Below, piece by piece: positions 7,592 to 14,428 of a stretch of 64,000 nucleotides of DNA (position 1 is the stretch's first letter; the number at the start of each line of letters is the position of its first letter). Origin of the DNA: a virus. Both the position numbers and the translations under genes were made by a program. The notes beneath the pieces were generated by a model. That model did not search any database and was not told the DNA's origin. It saw only the letters and a program-made list of their open reading frames with translations. The stretch spans positions 1-64,000 of IMG/VR virus record IMGVR_UViG_3300018080_000170, one strand, 5' to 3'.

Positions 7592-9058
7592 ATGGCAAAT
7601 AACAACCCTTCTTCGTTGACTGGTTTTGGAGCCGATGCTCCCCAGCTTCTCGAAGAGATCACCAAAGCGTTAAGCTTTGCGAATCAAAATTATTCGGATA
7701 CGTTGCCGGGTGATTTTACAGGTGCTCCCGCTCTTCAGGTTGAATCACTCGACAAGACTCTGAGAGTGGTTACCCATGAGCAAAAGCATCTGCTTCTTTG
7801 GAATGATATTCCGAAGACTCCTGCATACAACACGGTTGAGCAGGCCAATACGAATAACAGTTATGGCGCACAGATTCCAGCCTTCTTTCAGATGGCAGGA
7901 GCTCCAGAAACTGCGGATTCTGGCTACGATCGAAATGTGGTGCAGATTAAGTACTTGGGCGTTCAGAAACAGATCAATCATGACGTTATGCTGGTTAGGC
8001 AAGCTCATGGTCCGATCGTTCAAAGAGAGATCAAAAATGGAGCTCTCTGGATTCTGGCACAGCTCGAGCGCGCTCTCTTTTCAGCCGACAGTTCCATCAA
8101 TGGCCTAGAGTTTGATGGTATTGATAAACAGGTTGAGGATAAAGAGGGTCAGGCTGAGTTTAAAGCTCAGGCCTTTGATGGCTACAATGTGCTGAGTGGC
8201 GCAGATACCATCATTCTCGATAAGCGAAATGATCTCCAGAGTGGAGAGGTTTTGGATGAGGAAATCCTCGAAGAGGCCGCTCTCGTTCAGGCGAACAATT
8301 TCGGTATGTGCACGGATATGTACATGGATACGAAAGCTCACAGTGACTTCAGCCGTGCTTTCTATGCTAAGGAGCGCATCAATACGCTCGGTATGGAAGG
8401 AAAAGCTGGTTATGTTGTGAAGCAGTTCGTTTCCGGTTCCGGCACTTTTAATCTTAAGTCTGGTGTGTTCCAGCGACCTCGCCGAATCCCGTTGGCGGCA
8501 GCTGTTTCATCTGAATCAGCTCCTACCCTTCAGGACGCGAATGCTGGTGACAATAGCCCGGCTTCTGGCGATTCTCAGTTTGCGGCCGTTGACGCTGGTC
8601 AGTACCAGTATAAGGCTTCTGCTGTTTATGCTGATGGTGAAACGTTGGCAGGCGGCGCGAAGGCTGTTACTCCGGCAGCTGGCGACAAAGTCGTGCTAGA
8701 TATTCTGCCAGGTTCGAACCCCAGTGGCGTTCAGTATTTCAATATCTTTCGTTCACCAAAAGGTAGCGCGGCTACTTTTGAGTTTATCGGTCGTGTGAAA
8801 CCTGAGAATTTCCACGCTGGTGATGGTGATTTTCGTGATCTGGATATTGATCTTAACGCTGATATGCCAGGTTTGTCTCGCGCTTATCTCATGCAGATGA
8901 ACGAAGACAACCTTGCGTTCAAACAGCTTCTTACTATGATGAAGATCGATCTTGCATTGCTTGGTACGAACTATCGATGGATGCAGCTGCTTTATGGTGC
9001 GCTTCATATGTATACACCTCGCAAGAATTGTATCGTGAAGAACATCGGGCGTTCATAA
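7592..9058 (+). CDS. Major capsid protein (HK97-like fold)
   Basis: A 488-residue protein of the expected size, position and style for a myovirus major capsid protein; it forms the head shell. The N-terminal region (1-60) holds YSDTLPGDFTGAPALQVESL at 34-53, shared with the DUF5661 protein. The core includes a long helix, PIVQREIKNGALWILAQLERALF, typical of the spine helix. Residues about 305-425 look like an inserted Ig or fibronectin-type domain (YQYKASAVYADGE, VQYFNIFRS) that probably projects from the surface. Codon choice is more regular than in flanking small genes, fitting high expression. A strong terminator follows. Confidence 0.85.
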   Translation: MANNNPSSLTGFGADAPQLLEEITKALSFANQNYSDTLPGDFTGAPALQVESLDKTLRVVTHEQKHLLLWNDIPKTPAYNTVEQANTNNSYGAQIPAFFQMAGAPETADSGYDRNVVQIKYLGVQKQINHDVMLVRQAHGPIVQREIKNGALWILAQLERALFSADSSINGLEFDGIDKQVEDKEGQAEFKAQAFDGYNVLSGADTIILDKRNDLQSGEVLDEEILEEAALVQANNFGMCTDMYMDTKAHSDFSRAFYAKERINTLGMEGKAGYVVKQFVSGSGTFNLKSGVFQRPRRIPLAAAVSSESAPTLQDANAGDNSPASGDSQFAAVDAGQYQYKASAVYADGETLAGGAKAVTPAAGDKVVLDILPGSNPSGVQYFNIFRSPKGSAATFEFIGRVKPENFHAGDGDFRDLDIDLNADMPGLSRAYLMQMNEDNLAFKQLLTMMKIDLALLGTNYRWMQLLYGALHMYTPRKNCIVKNIGRS

Positions 9059-9062
9059 TCTA

Positions 9063-9081
9063 GAATCTAATCGTTAGATTC
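9063..9081 (+). other. Perfect hairpin directly after the capsid gene
   Basis: GAATCTAA, loop TCG, TTAGATTC form an eight-base-pair stem a few bases past the capsid stop codon. It precedes the terminator and could protect the mRNA 3' end. Confidence 0.5.
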
Positions 9082-9092
9082 ATATAAACGGG

Positions 9093-9127
9093 AAGGGGAT
9101 TAGCTTTAGTGGCTGATCCCCTTTTCC
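9093..9127 (+). terminator. Rho-independent terminator of the head operon
   Basis: AAGGGGAT-TAGC pairs with GGCTG-ATCCCCTT around a short loop and runs into TTTTCC. The strong GC-rich stem closes transcription of the protease-to-capsid operon. Confidence 0.75.
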
Positions 9128-9135
9128 TGTATAAT
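9107..9135 (+). promoter_or_regulatory. Possible promoter for the start of the accessory island
   Basis: TATAAT at 9130-9135 directly follows the terminator, but no good -35 box is present (TAGTGG at 17-base spacing). Confidence 0.35.
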
Positions 9136-9152
9136 GAGGATGGAGGATGAAG

Positions 9153-9422
9153 ATGGGTAAAGAATTCTGGGAAAAGCAATATAAGAAGTGGGGATATTCA
9201 GGTTGTTATATTCTTGACCTATCGCTAGATGAGCATGAAAAACGGGCGCAAAAGATAGGTCCAAAAGAATGCATGTATACATGTTGGGGATTAGAGTTTG
9301 AAATGGGGGAAGATGGAGATCCATTTTACTGGGAGCTAGATTACGATGGCAAAAAGAAATACAAACAAGTCTACAAAATCTACAAGCGTTATTCCGAAGT
9401 ATCGCCAGGTTCTTTTTCTTGA
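9153..9422 (+). CDS. Hypothetical protein, 89 residues
   Basis: ATG 9153 lies six bases from GGAGG; ATG 9147 touches it and is less likely. The product is aromatic and charged (GYSGCYILDL, CMYTCWGLEFE) with no known motif. Its end overlaps the HAD gene by 77 bases in another frame, unusually long for this genome. Confidence 0.5.
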   Translation: MGKEFWEKQYKKWGYSGCYILDLSLDEHEKRAQKIGPKECMYTCWGLEFEMGEDGDPFYWELDYDGKKKYKQVYKIYKRYSEVSPGSFS

Positions 9423-9918
9423 TATTGATGGTGTCCTCAATTCACATCAAAGTGAAGTAATGTATATGAATCTCCACGATCCGATTCCTTCTAGCTGGGA
9501 TCAGCGCCCATGTCCGATTGCACTTGGCAATCTAGTGAAGATTCTCAAAGATTGTCCGGATGTTGTGATTATTATTTCAAGTGCTTGGCGCTATTGGAAA
9601 AACTTGAAAGAGCTGAAAGAAATGTTTACCGAATGGATCGGAAAGGAATATGCTAAAAGAATCAAAGGAACTACTCCTGTTACAGATATTCGAATAGATG
9701 GAAGTGAGTATAGAGGGTCGTGTATTAAGAAGTGGATTGAGAAAAATGGGATGCCGTCAAAGTTTATTATTCTAGACGATAATAGCGACATGGAGCCATA
9801 TATGGACCATCTCCATAAAACGTGCTCCCTTCATGGTCTTCAGCTTGGAGACGCTTTCATTATTGTAGAATACTTTACAGGTAAGCCATATTATAATGGA
9901 CCGAAAACAGTTATTTAG
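9346..9918 (+). CDS. HAD-superfamily hydrolase (RNA-repair-associated HAD type)
   Basis: The protein has FLDIDGVLN with nucleophile D26 and general acid D28, motif II ISSAWR (S78/S79) and motif IV ILDDNSDM (D144, D145). The compact 190-residue layout without a large cap, plus GSEYRGSCIKKWI, resembles HAD domains linked to Swiss-army-knife RNA repair proteins. It probably removes phosphate from a nucleotide or nucleic acid end. Substrate is inference. The first 20 residues overlap the previous gene, and the true start could lie downstream. Confidence 0.75.
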   Translation: MAKRNTNKSTKSTSVIPKYRQVLFLDIDGVLNSHQSEVMYMNLHDPIPSSWDQRPCPIALGNLVKILKDCPDVVIIISSAWRYWKNLKELKEMFTEWIGKEYAKRIKGTTPVTDIRIDGSEYRGSCIKKWIEKNGMPSKFIILDDNSDMEPYMDHLHKTCSLHGLQLGDAFIIVEYFTGKPYYNGPKTVI

Positions 9919-9926
9919 AGGATGTT

Positions 9927-10049
9927 ATGATTCGATGGGCTTGTAAACAGATTTGGGATTTTTGTGAATATTGGGAAATTAGTTTAGGGCGATTGGCACC
10001 ATACGTTTTTGGAGGTATGATAGGTCAATGGCCAAAGAGGGTTAAATGA
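9927..10049 (+). CDS. Small conserved-looking protein, 40 residues
   Basis: ATG 9927 follows AGAGGATGTT. The 40-residue product contains WEISLGRLAPYVFGGMIG, which resembles a short sequence seen in small phage proteins. Its TGA overlaps the next ATG (ATGA), indicating coupling. The hydrophobic middle may touch membrane. Function unknown. Confidence 0.5.
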   Translation: MIRWACKQIWDFCEYWEISLGRLAPYVFGGMIGQWPKRVK

Positions 10050-10273
10050 AATACTTTTTAGTAAGGCAGTCAAATGAGGAAAGAGTAGACGAGGAGGAAT
10101 TCAATACCAGAGCAGAAGCTATGCAGCATCTTGATCGGCTTAGGAAGAAATATTTGACAATTATACGATCTCTGCGAATGAGAGGAAAAAAGGATAAGGC
10201 CGATGAGGCAATGGACGCTTTAGAAGAAATCATTATTGCAGAAAGACAAGATATTGAGCCTATTGAGAGATAA
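10046..10273 (+). CDS. Small helical hypothetical protein
   Basis: 75 residues, coupled to the previous gene by ATGA. Charged helices with R-x-K-K and E-R-Q-D patterns; no domain recognised. Confidence 0.55.
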   Translation: MKYFLVRQSNEERVDEEEFNTRAEAMQHLDRLRKKYLTIIRSLRMRGKKDKADEAMDALEEIIIAERQDIEPIER

Positions 10274-10274
10274 C

Positions 10275-10496
10275 ATGAAGCTTTTGACTCTTACATTAAT
10301 AGTAGGATTTATGTTTATTCCCAAACATATTCATTGTAAAAGTGTGGTATTAAAAACAAAGAAAAACACCAACCATACGATTCGAAACATTGACATTACA
10401 TCGCCTCAGAAGTTGCCAAGTGAGATTAAGATTGAAATTAACATAGATGAATTATTGAAGAAAAACAATAATAAAAAGGTGATTAGATATGAATAA
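10275..10496 (+). CDS. Small exported protein
   Basis: Starting at ATG 10275, the first 20 residues (MKLLTLTLIVGFMFIPKHIH) form a signal peptide or membrane anchor. About 50 polar Lys/Asn-rich residues follow, probably outside the cytoplasm. It ends inside the next gene by eight bases. Role unknown. Confidence 0.5.
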   Translation: MKLLTLTLIVGFMFIPKHIHCKSVVLKTKKNTNHTIRNIDITSPQKLPSEIKIEINIDELLKKNNNKKVIRYE

Positions 10497-11178
10497 AGAA
10501 AATACAAAAAAATTACTTAAGCGCTTCCCACTCATGTATCGAGGTTATTATAAGAATATGCGCCAAACTTGTATGTGTTGGGGCTTTAGTTGTGGCGATG
10601 GCTGGTTTGATCTCTTGTGGATGCTTAGTTTGGCTATTGAGGATGAGCTTAAAAGGAATTGCGGACACACCTGGCTTAAGGTTCGATGGGGACTCTTAAG
10701 GGCATGGTTTGCTCGTAAGTGGAATTGGCTTGTGTTTAGACAGCCAAAATGGCTCTATCGAAAAACAGATTTTGGACCCATTGCTCGCGGTATTATGTGG
10801 TCAGATTCAGGAGTATTTGAAGTTACTCAGGTAAAAGAGAAGTTTGGTGGTTTGCGCTTTTATACTCAGGCCTGCAATAGTAGAATTCATAGTCTTATTA
10901 GTCTCGCTGAGAGAGCTTCATATAATACGTGCGAACAATGCGGTAAATATGGTAGGCTGCGTGGCCATGGCTGGTTATATGTAAGCTGTAATGAACATGC
11001 GAGAGAAGGTGATAGAGACGAGGATCTCAAGGCGGAGAGAGAACCTACAGAGAACCTGTTGGAACAGGCGTTGGCAATGCTAGGCAAACCTGAAGAAATA
11101 GCAAAACAAGATGCTCCCCAAGGTTGGGCGATTATGATGAAAAAGCTGATTGATAAGATTGAGGACCTGATTTACTAG
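10489..11178 (+). CDS. Conserved phage protein with VKEKFGGLRFY and CEQCG motifs
   Basis: The 229-residue protein contains MCWGFSCGDGWFDLLW near the N-terminus, VKEKFGGLRFYTQ in the middle and CEQCGKYG...W...C-x-x-H after it. This combination recurs in tailed-phage genomes without a known function. The CEQCG...C-x-x-H part is probably a small zinc site. Soluble. No catalytic motif evident. Confidence 0.65.
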   Translation: MNKENTKKLLKRFPLMYRGYYKNMRQTCMCWGFSCGDGWFDLLWMLSLAIEDELKRNCGHTWLKVRWGLLRAWFARKWNWLVFRQPKWLYRKTDFGPIARGIMWSDSGVFEVTQVKEKFGGLRFYTQACNSRIHSLISLAERASYNTCEQCGKYGRLRGHGWLYVSCNEHAREGDRDEDLKAEREPTENLLEQALAMLGKPEEIAKQDAPQGWAIMMKKLIDKIEDLIY

Positions 11179-11180
11179 AA

Positions 11181-11423
11181 ATGGACGTCAAAGAAGAAAT
11201 ATATAGGCTACAAAAACGAGTCAATGAATATCATCAAAAGGTCGAACGAATCCTTGGCTATACAAAAGGAGTTCTTTGGTTTGAAACGCCAAATCCGCTT
11301 CTTGGAGGAATCACGCCTCTTGATATGATTAAGATGGGAAGACATGAAAAGCTATTTAAATTTATTGACAACCAAATAGCCGAAGGCGGATGGGAAAAAG
11401 ATGATGCAAAACACAACGATTAG
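11181..11423 (+). CDS. Orphan DUF2384 (MbcA/ParS/Xre toxin-binding) domain protein
   Basis: Residues 32-70 read WFETPNPLLGGITPLDMI followed by G-x-x-E-K-L, the core of the DUF2384 domain of antitoxins that neutralise RES-type toxins. It has 80 residues and lacks the usual N-terminal helix-turn-helix. No RES toxin is next to it. It could be a decoy antitoxin that blocks host RES toxins (inference). It overlaps the next gene by 23 bases. Confidence 0.7.
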   Translation: MDVKEEIYRLQKRVNEYHQKVERILGYTKGVLWFETPNPLLGGITPLDMIKMGRHEKLFKFIDNQIAEGGWEKDDAKHND

Positions 11424-11631
11424 ACAGCACATAAAAAGCTGGAGAGCTGAACAACAGGATAATTATAGGACTGTTTGCTTATGTGGAATGTCAGATTGGA
11501 ATTATGTATGTGATAAGTTTAATTCAGTTTATCACTGTAATAATTGTGGACGAACAACTTGGATTGATTTAAGAACTGGCGGAGTTAGTGTTATTGCTAA
11601 AGGGCTGAAATGGGATCAGATTAAGAAGTAG
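11401..11631 (+). CDS. Zinc-ribbon protein
   Basis: A 76-residue protein with CLCG, later C, and CNNCG, the ligands of a small zinc ribbon (residues about 26-50), then a Trp-containing beta tail. It starts at ATG 11401 or 11404. Its stop overlaps the first base pairs of the structured RNA that follows. Confidence 0.55.
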   Translation: MMQNTTIRQHIKSWRAEQQDNYRTVCLCGMSDWNYVCDKFNSVYHCNNCGRTTWIDLRTGGVSVIAKGLKWDQIKK

Positions 11632-11731
11632 CAACACTTGTCAGGGCCTTCTGCTCAAAAATACAAAGAGCGCAGACCGTCCTTGAGCTGCAAAAATTAC
11701 TAAAACAGGTGGCGTGGACAAGGTAGTTGCT
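11630..11731 (+). ncRNA. Structured intergenic RNA, copy A of a two-member family
   Basis: A basal helix AGCAAC/GTTGCT (11630-11635/11726-11731) supports P1, CTTGTC/GACAAG (11637-11642/11717-11722). Inside lie AGG (11643-11645), hairpin P2 (TCTG..CTC with GAG..CAGA, 11650-11676), CTTGA (11682-11686), hairpin P3 GCTGC/GTGGC (11687-11691/11709-11713) and GTG (11714-11716). The same order and the same AGG, CTTGA and GTG junctions recur at 21650-21737, with base changes that preserve pairing in P1 and P3. It may be a riboswitch, ribozyme, processing site or small RNA; no known class is recognised. Confidence 0.75.
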
Positions 11732-11751
11732 GTATAAAGAAAGTAGGGGAT

Positions 11752-11934
11752 ATGGTGAAAAAGCTACATTGTGATATTTGTGACAAATGCAGGAAAGTAT
11801 TAGATTACAACCAGATAATTAAACCAATTGTGATACGAGGAAGAAAAGGCCCATATCATTATTGTTCCATGAAGTGTTGTCAAGAGCATGAAGAAGAGCG
11901 TAACGAGAATGAGAAGGTCACGTTTGAAGAATAA
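11752..11934 (+). CDS. Small Cys-rich zinc-finger protein
   Basis: 60 residues with CDICDKC near the N-terminus and CSMKCC near residue 38, a likely zinc-binding treble-clef or FCS-like finger. It begins 20 bases after RNA copy A, with AGGGGA as ribosome binding site, so it is the first gene downstream of that RNA. Confidence 0.6.
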   Translation: MVKKLHCDICDKCRKVLDYNQIIKPIVIRGRKGPYHYCSMKCCQEHEEERNENEKVTFEE

Positions 11935-12154
11935 TCATCCTAAATGGGATGATAACTTCAAAGATATGACTGTAAGACAGGCTAACTGTATTCGCAAGAT
12001 GAGGGTGGAATATAACTGTTCTTGGCGGGTGGTAGCTGGAATTTGCGATGGCTTTTGGAATGGTAACTGGGGAGAAAATCAAATTGTCGGAATGGATATT
12101 TGTAAGAGGGCAATGGAAGTATTAGGCCAAACTTGGGAAGACTGGGGAGAGTAA
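11909..12154 (+). CDS. Hypothetical protein, about 81 residues
   Basis: The start is uncertain: ATG 11909 and ATG 11888 are both possible and neither has a strong ribosome binding site. The conserved-looking part is DMTVRQANCIRKMRVEYNCS followed by WRVVAG and C-x-G-F-W, resembling a small helix-turn-helix (VRQANCIRKMR...SWRVVA). DNA binding is a guess. Confidence 0.5.
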   Translation: MRRSRLKNNHPKWDDNFKDMTVRQANCIRKMRVEYNCSWRVVAGICDGFWNGNWGENQIVGMDICKRAMEVLGQTWEDWGE

Positions 12155-12155
12155 G

Positions 12156-12659
12156 ATGAGGTACATTAAACAAAAGGATACTTATAGTTGCGGGCCAATT
12201 GCTTTAATTAATGCTATGAAGTGGGCGGGCTTCAATTATACTTACAAAGATCTAAAACGAATGCAAAGGCTTTGTAAGTGCAAGTATCCAAATGGAACTC
12301 ATTGGCGAGATATGACTAATGCTATCAGAGATATGTCAAAGCTTATGACCACTACTCGTAAGAATTGGCCGCTTATTCTTGATATTATTAAGCACCTGGA
12401 GAAGGATGGTGTTGTTATTCTTGCATATAAGAGAGATCCTAAGCATGTTGGGCATTATATTTTGATTACAGATTATGATAAAGAAAAACAAGAGTTTAAA
12501 GTAGTTAATGCTGGTCGTCCTTGTACCCGCACGACATCAAAGATGAAAAAAGATACTCTTGATAATATTATTAAACATCGATATATGAAGAATCGCCGCC
12601 CACATTTTCCGGCAGCATGGTTTATCAGATTTAAAGTAATGAGGAGAGAGGCAGCATGA
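12156..12659 (+). CDS. C39-like papain-fold cysteine peptidase
   Basis: The N-terminus QKDTYSCGPIALINAMKWAG carries nucleophile C12 in the Q...SCGP...A context of C39 and related peptidases. H100 (HVGHYILITDYD) and N118 (KVVNAGRP) complete a plausible Cys-His-Asn triad. At 167 residues it is a lone peptidase domain with no transporter and no signal peptide, so it probably acts in the cytoplasm. Bacteriocin-type transporters normally carry such domains; a stand-alone phage copy may cleave a host or phage protein (inference). Confidence 0.75.
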   Translation: MRYIKQKDTYSCGPIALINAMKWAGFNYTYKDLKRMQRLCKCKYPNGTHWRDMTNAIRDMSKLMTTTRKNWPLILDIIKHLEKDGVVILAYKRDPKHVGHYILITDYDKEKQEFKVVNAGRPCTRTTSKMKKDTLDNIIKHRYMKNRRPHFPAAWFIRFKVMRREAA

Positions 12660-12859
12660 AAAAAAACCAAGAAAAACGTAGAGTTAGAGCTCTTGAGCGA
12701 GCTCGCAAATACCTCAATGATCCCAACCACATACCTAAATGCTGTACTAAGCTAGATAAGAGCTCAGAAGAGTTTAAATTAGCACTAAAACAGTATAGAA
12801 ATCAATTATCCAATGAAATCAAAGTATTAGAGGAGCGTACAAAAAACGTTACTTCTTGA
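12656..12859 (+). CDS. Small basic helical protein
   Basis: 67 residues, coupled to the previous gene by ATGA. Lys/Arg-rich helices with one CC pair. No family recognised. It ends the transcription unit before a strong promoter. Confidence 0.55.
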   Translation: MKKNQEKRRVRALERARKYLNDPNHIPKCCTKLDKSSEEFKLALKQYRNQLSNEIKVLEERTKNVTS

Positions 12860-12869
12860 CAAAAAGTTC

Positions 12870-12898
12870 TTGCCTTTTTCTGCGAAATCAGCTATAAT
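12870..12898 (+). promoter_or_regulatory. Sigma-70-like promoter of the 12923-14208 cassette
   Basis: TTGCCT, a 17-base spacer and TATAAT at 12893-12898. A consensus TTGACA lies further upstream at 12856-12861 but at unsuitable spacing. It precedes a compositionally distinct cluster of small genes and the tRNA. Confidence 0.65.
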
Positions 12899-12922
12899 AT
12901 AAGAAAGAGGGGAGGACATCAT

Positions 12923-13279
12923 ATGAATACAATCACTCGTAAACGGATTCAGAACGGTCACAGGGTCGATGTTGAATTCAAACGCATTGGTTGGTTTCAT
13001 GTGAACGAGGAGACGGTTTTTACGCGCACCTATGAGGTTGCGGCCTGGTATACGAACATTGCAGTTCAGCCGGGTTGGTATCCTGTCTATCAACAGCGAC
13101 CGGGCGAGGATTTCTTCGTCGAGATGCCTGGCGTAGTTGTTGGGTCGGATTTCACCTCGCTTTTTTGCGGCAATCGAGTTGGGAGCAAGGTGAATGAAGA
13201 TGTTGGGAAGGAAGATGTCTATGTTTTGAGTGGTTGGAATTTTCAGCTTAAAACGCGTAATGAGATTACGCTTGACTAG
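12923..13279 (+). CDS. Hypothetical protein, 118 residues
   Basis: Start at ATG 12923 after GGGGAGGACATCAT. The product is beta-rich with many aromatic residues (GWFHVNEETVFTRTYEVAAW) and no known domain. Codon use is visibly richer in GC than in the genes before it. First gene of the cassette that includes the tRNA. Confidence 0.6.
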   Translation: MNTITRKRIQNGHRVDVEFKRIGWFHVNEETVFTRTYEVAAWYTNIAVQPGWYPVYQQRPGEDFFVEMPGVVVGSDFTSLFCGNRVGSKVNEDVGKEDVYVLSGWNFQLKTRNEITLD

Positions 13280-13290
13280 GAGGAGGGAAT

Positions 13291-13479
13291 ATGAAAAATA
13301 ACTATCACCAGTCAGAAGTTTGGAGAGGCGAGAATACTCGCGGTCATTTTGTCCAGATTCTTAAGCTCAATGAAAAAACGTTTTATGTCCGGGTTGATCG
13401 TCATGTGGATAGTGAGTATAAAACGTTTAAGAGTTATGATGAGGCCGCCCGGTTTGCAGAAAAAGCGATTGCAAGTTAG
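13291..13479 (+). CDS. Small hypothetical protein, 62 residues
   Basis: AGGAGGGAAT precedes the start. The product has an alternating beta pattern and ends in KSYDEAARFAEKAI, a motif seen in small phage proteins that handle row-like sequence repeats. Function unknown. Confidence 0.6.
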   Translation: MKNNYHQSEVWRGENTRGHFVQILKLNEKTFYVRVDRHVDSEYKTFKSYDEAARFAEKAIAS

Positions 13480-13490
13480 GAGGGGATGAG

Positions 13491-13781
13491 ATGAGAGATT
13501 TTATTGAGATTGGTCCCGTTCCGGCTGATGAGCCTTGTGCCCAGGTTGGTGAGGAGAATTATCGTGAGAAGGCTTATAAAGAGTGTGCGCGGTTTATTGA
13601 GCTGATTCGCACTAAACTCGGTCCCGAGCCGAAGAAGGCGCGTTTGGCAATTAAAGCTTTTCCGCATGACTTTGGGACCTATCACGAGGTTGTGTGCTAT
13701 TTTGACACTCACAATTCAGAGTCGGTTGATTATGCATTTCGATGTGAGAGCGATGCACCGACAACATGGGAGGCTGCGTGA
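13491..13781 (+). CDS. Conserved phage protein (EIGPVPADEPCAQVG type)
   Basis: 96 residues. EIGPVPADEPCAQVG, then Y...EC, then FPHDFGTYHEVVCYFD and a final W. These blocks look like a conserved family that recurs in tailed-phage genomes, but no activity is known. AGGAGGGGATGAG provides a strong ribosome binding site. Its TGA overlaps the next GTG. Confidence 0.65.
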   Translation: MRDFIEIGPVPADEPCAQVGEENYREKAYKECARFIELIRTKLGPEPKKARLAIKAFPHDFGTYHEVVCYFDTHNSESVDYAFRCESDAPTTWEAA

Positions 13782-13933
13782 AGAAATATCGATATCGTTT
13801 TGGCGAAGACGATTATTGGACGACTGTTGATAACCCGTGGGATGTTGATCTCAGTTATATGTTCATAGGGGGAGTTTGTATAGTTGAGTGTATCGAGGTG
13901 GACGAAGAGAAGGAGGAGAGTGCTGGCGAGTAG
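13778..13933 (+). CDS. Small hypothetical protein ending inside the tRNA gene
   Basis: A GTG overlapping the previous stop opens 51 codons (VKKYRYRFGEDDYW...). The TAG at 13931-13933 lies within the tRNA, so the last ten bases are shared with the tRNA acceptor stem. It is acidic at the C-terminus. Coupling and composition support it. Confidence 0.55.
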   Translation: MKKYRYRFGEDDYWTTVDNPWDVDLSYMFIGGVCIVECIEVDEEKEESAGE

Positions 13934-13996
13934 TTCAGTTGGTAGAACGCCTGGCTGTTAACCAGGAAGTCGCAGGTTCGAGCCCTGCCTCGCCAG
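13924..13996 (+). tRNA. tRNA-Asn (anticodon GTT)
   Basis: A complete cloverleaf. Acceptor stem TGGCGAG/CTCGCCA is perfect (13924-13930/13989-13995) with discriminator G at 13996. The anticodon stem is CCTGG/CCAGG with loop CTGTTAA and anticodon GTT at 13957-13959. The T arm is GCAGG-TTCGAGC-CCTGC. CCA is not encoded in full (the DNA continues CAG), so host enzymes must add it. It is the only tRNA seen in the window. Confidence 0.95.
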
Positions 13997-14019
13997 CAGT
14001 TTTTAGAGGAGGAAAGGAA

Positions 14020-14208
14020 ATGACAAGCAAGAGTTTTCTTACCGTCTCTCTGACGAAGACAGAGATTCAAGTTTTCGATGTAACGCGAGGGGAGTTTGTT
14101 CTTAAGGTCCCGCGTGAGGGTAACGAGGACTTGATTGAGCGTTTTGGTCTCAGCGAGGAGAGCGCCACACTTCAGATCATCGAGAACACAGAGGAGGAGA
14201 TTGCATGA
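14020..14208 (+). CDS. Small hypothetical protein, 62 residues
   Basis: The ATG at 14020 follows AGAGGAGGAAAGG just after the tRNA. The same frame is open upstream through the tRNA but has no start signal there. The product is acidic and beta-rich. Coupled to the next gene by ATGA. Confidence 0.6.
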   Translation: MTSKSFLTVSLTKTEIQVFDVTRGEFVLKVPREGNEDLIERFGLSEESATLQIIENTEEEIA

Positions 14209-14399
14209 AGCACAAAATCACATACGCAATTTCAAGCGAGCTTGAAGAAACTCTTAATAAGATTACCGCTAATGATGGAGATGTAATTTCTGTCTTGGAT
14301 AATGGTACAGTTGAGCGTCACGTGTTTACCGGGATGCCGAAAGAAACTTGTCGAGAGTTCATGATTGTCTACCGGCAGTTTGAGGAGGGGGATTTTTAA
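14205..14399 (+). CDS. Small hypothetical protein, 64 residues
   Basis: Coupled ATGA start. Acidic protein with an N-terminal helix (ISSELEETLNKIT) and a short beta part; no known domain. Last gene of the cassette. Confidence 0.55.
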   Translation: MKHKITYAISSELEETLNKITANDGDVISVLDNGTVERHVFTGMPKETCREFMIVYRQFEEGDF

Positions 14400-14410
14400 A
14401 ACGGTATAAT
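14380..14410 (+). promoter_or_regulatory. Possible promoter
   Basis: TATAAT at 14405-14410 with TTGAGG 19 bases upstream, just before a new run of genes. The long spacer makes it weaker. Confidence 0.4.
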
Positions 14411-14428
14411 GAATTATAGGAGGAGGTA

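Noticed and set aside
13841-13910. A third copy of the RNA family (GTGGACGAAG near 13898)
   Set aside because: The match is short, lies in coding sequence, and lacks the P1 partner strand, P2 and P3.
13888-14208. A 106-codon frame reading through the tRNA
   Set aside because: Its first 44 codons cover the tRNA and have no ribosome binding site; the real gene starts at 14020 behind AGAGGAGGAAAGG.
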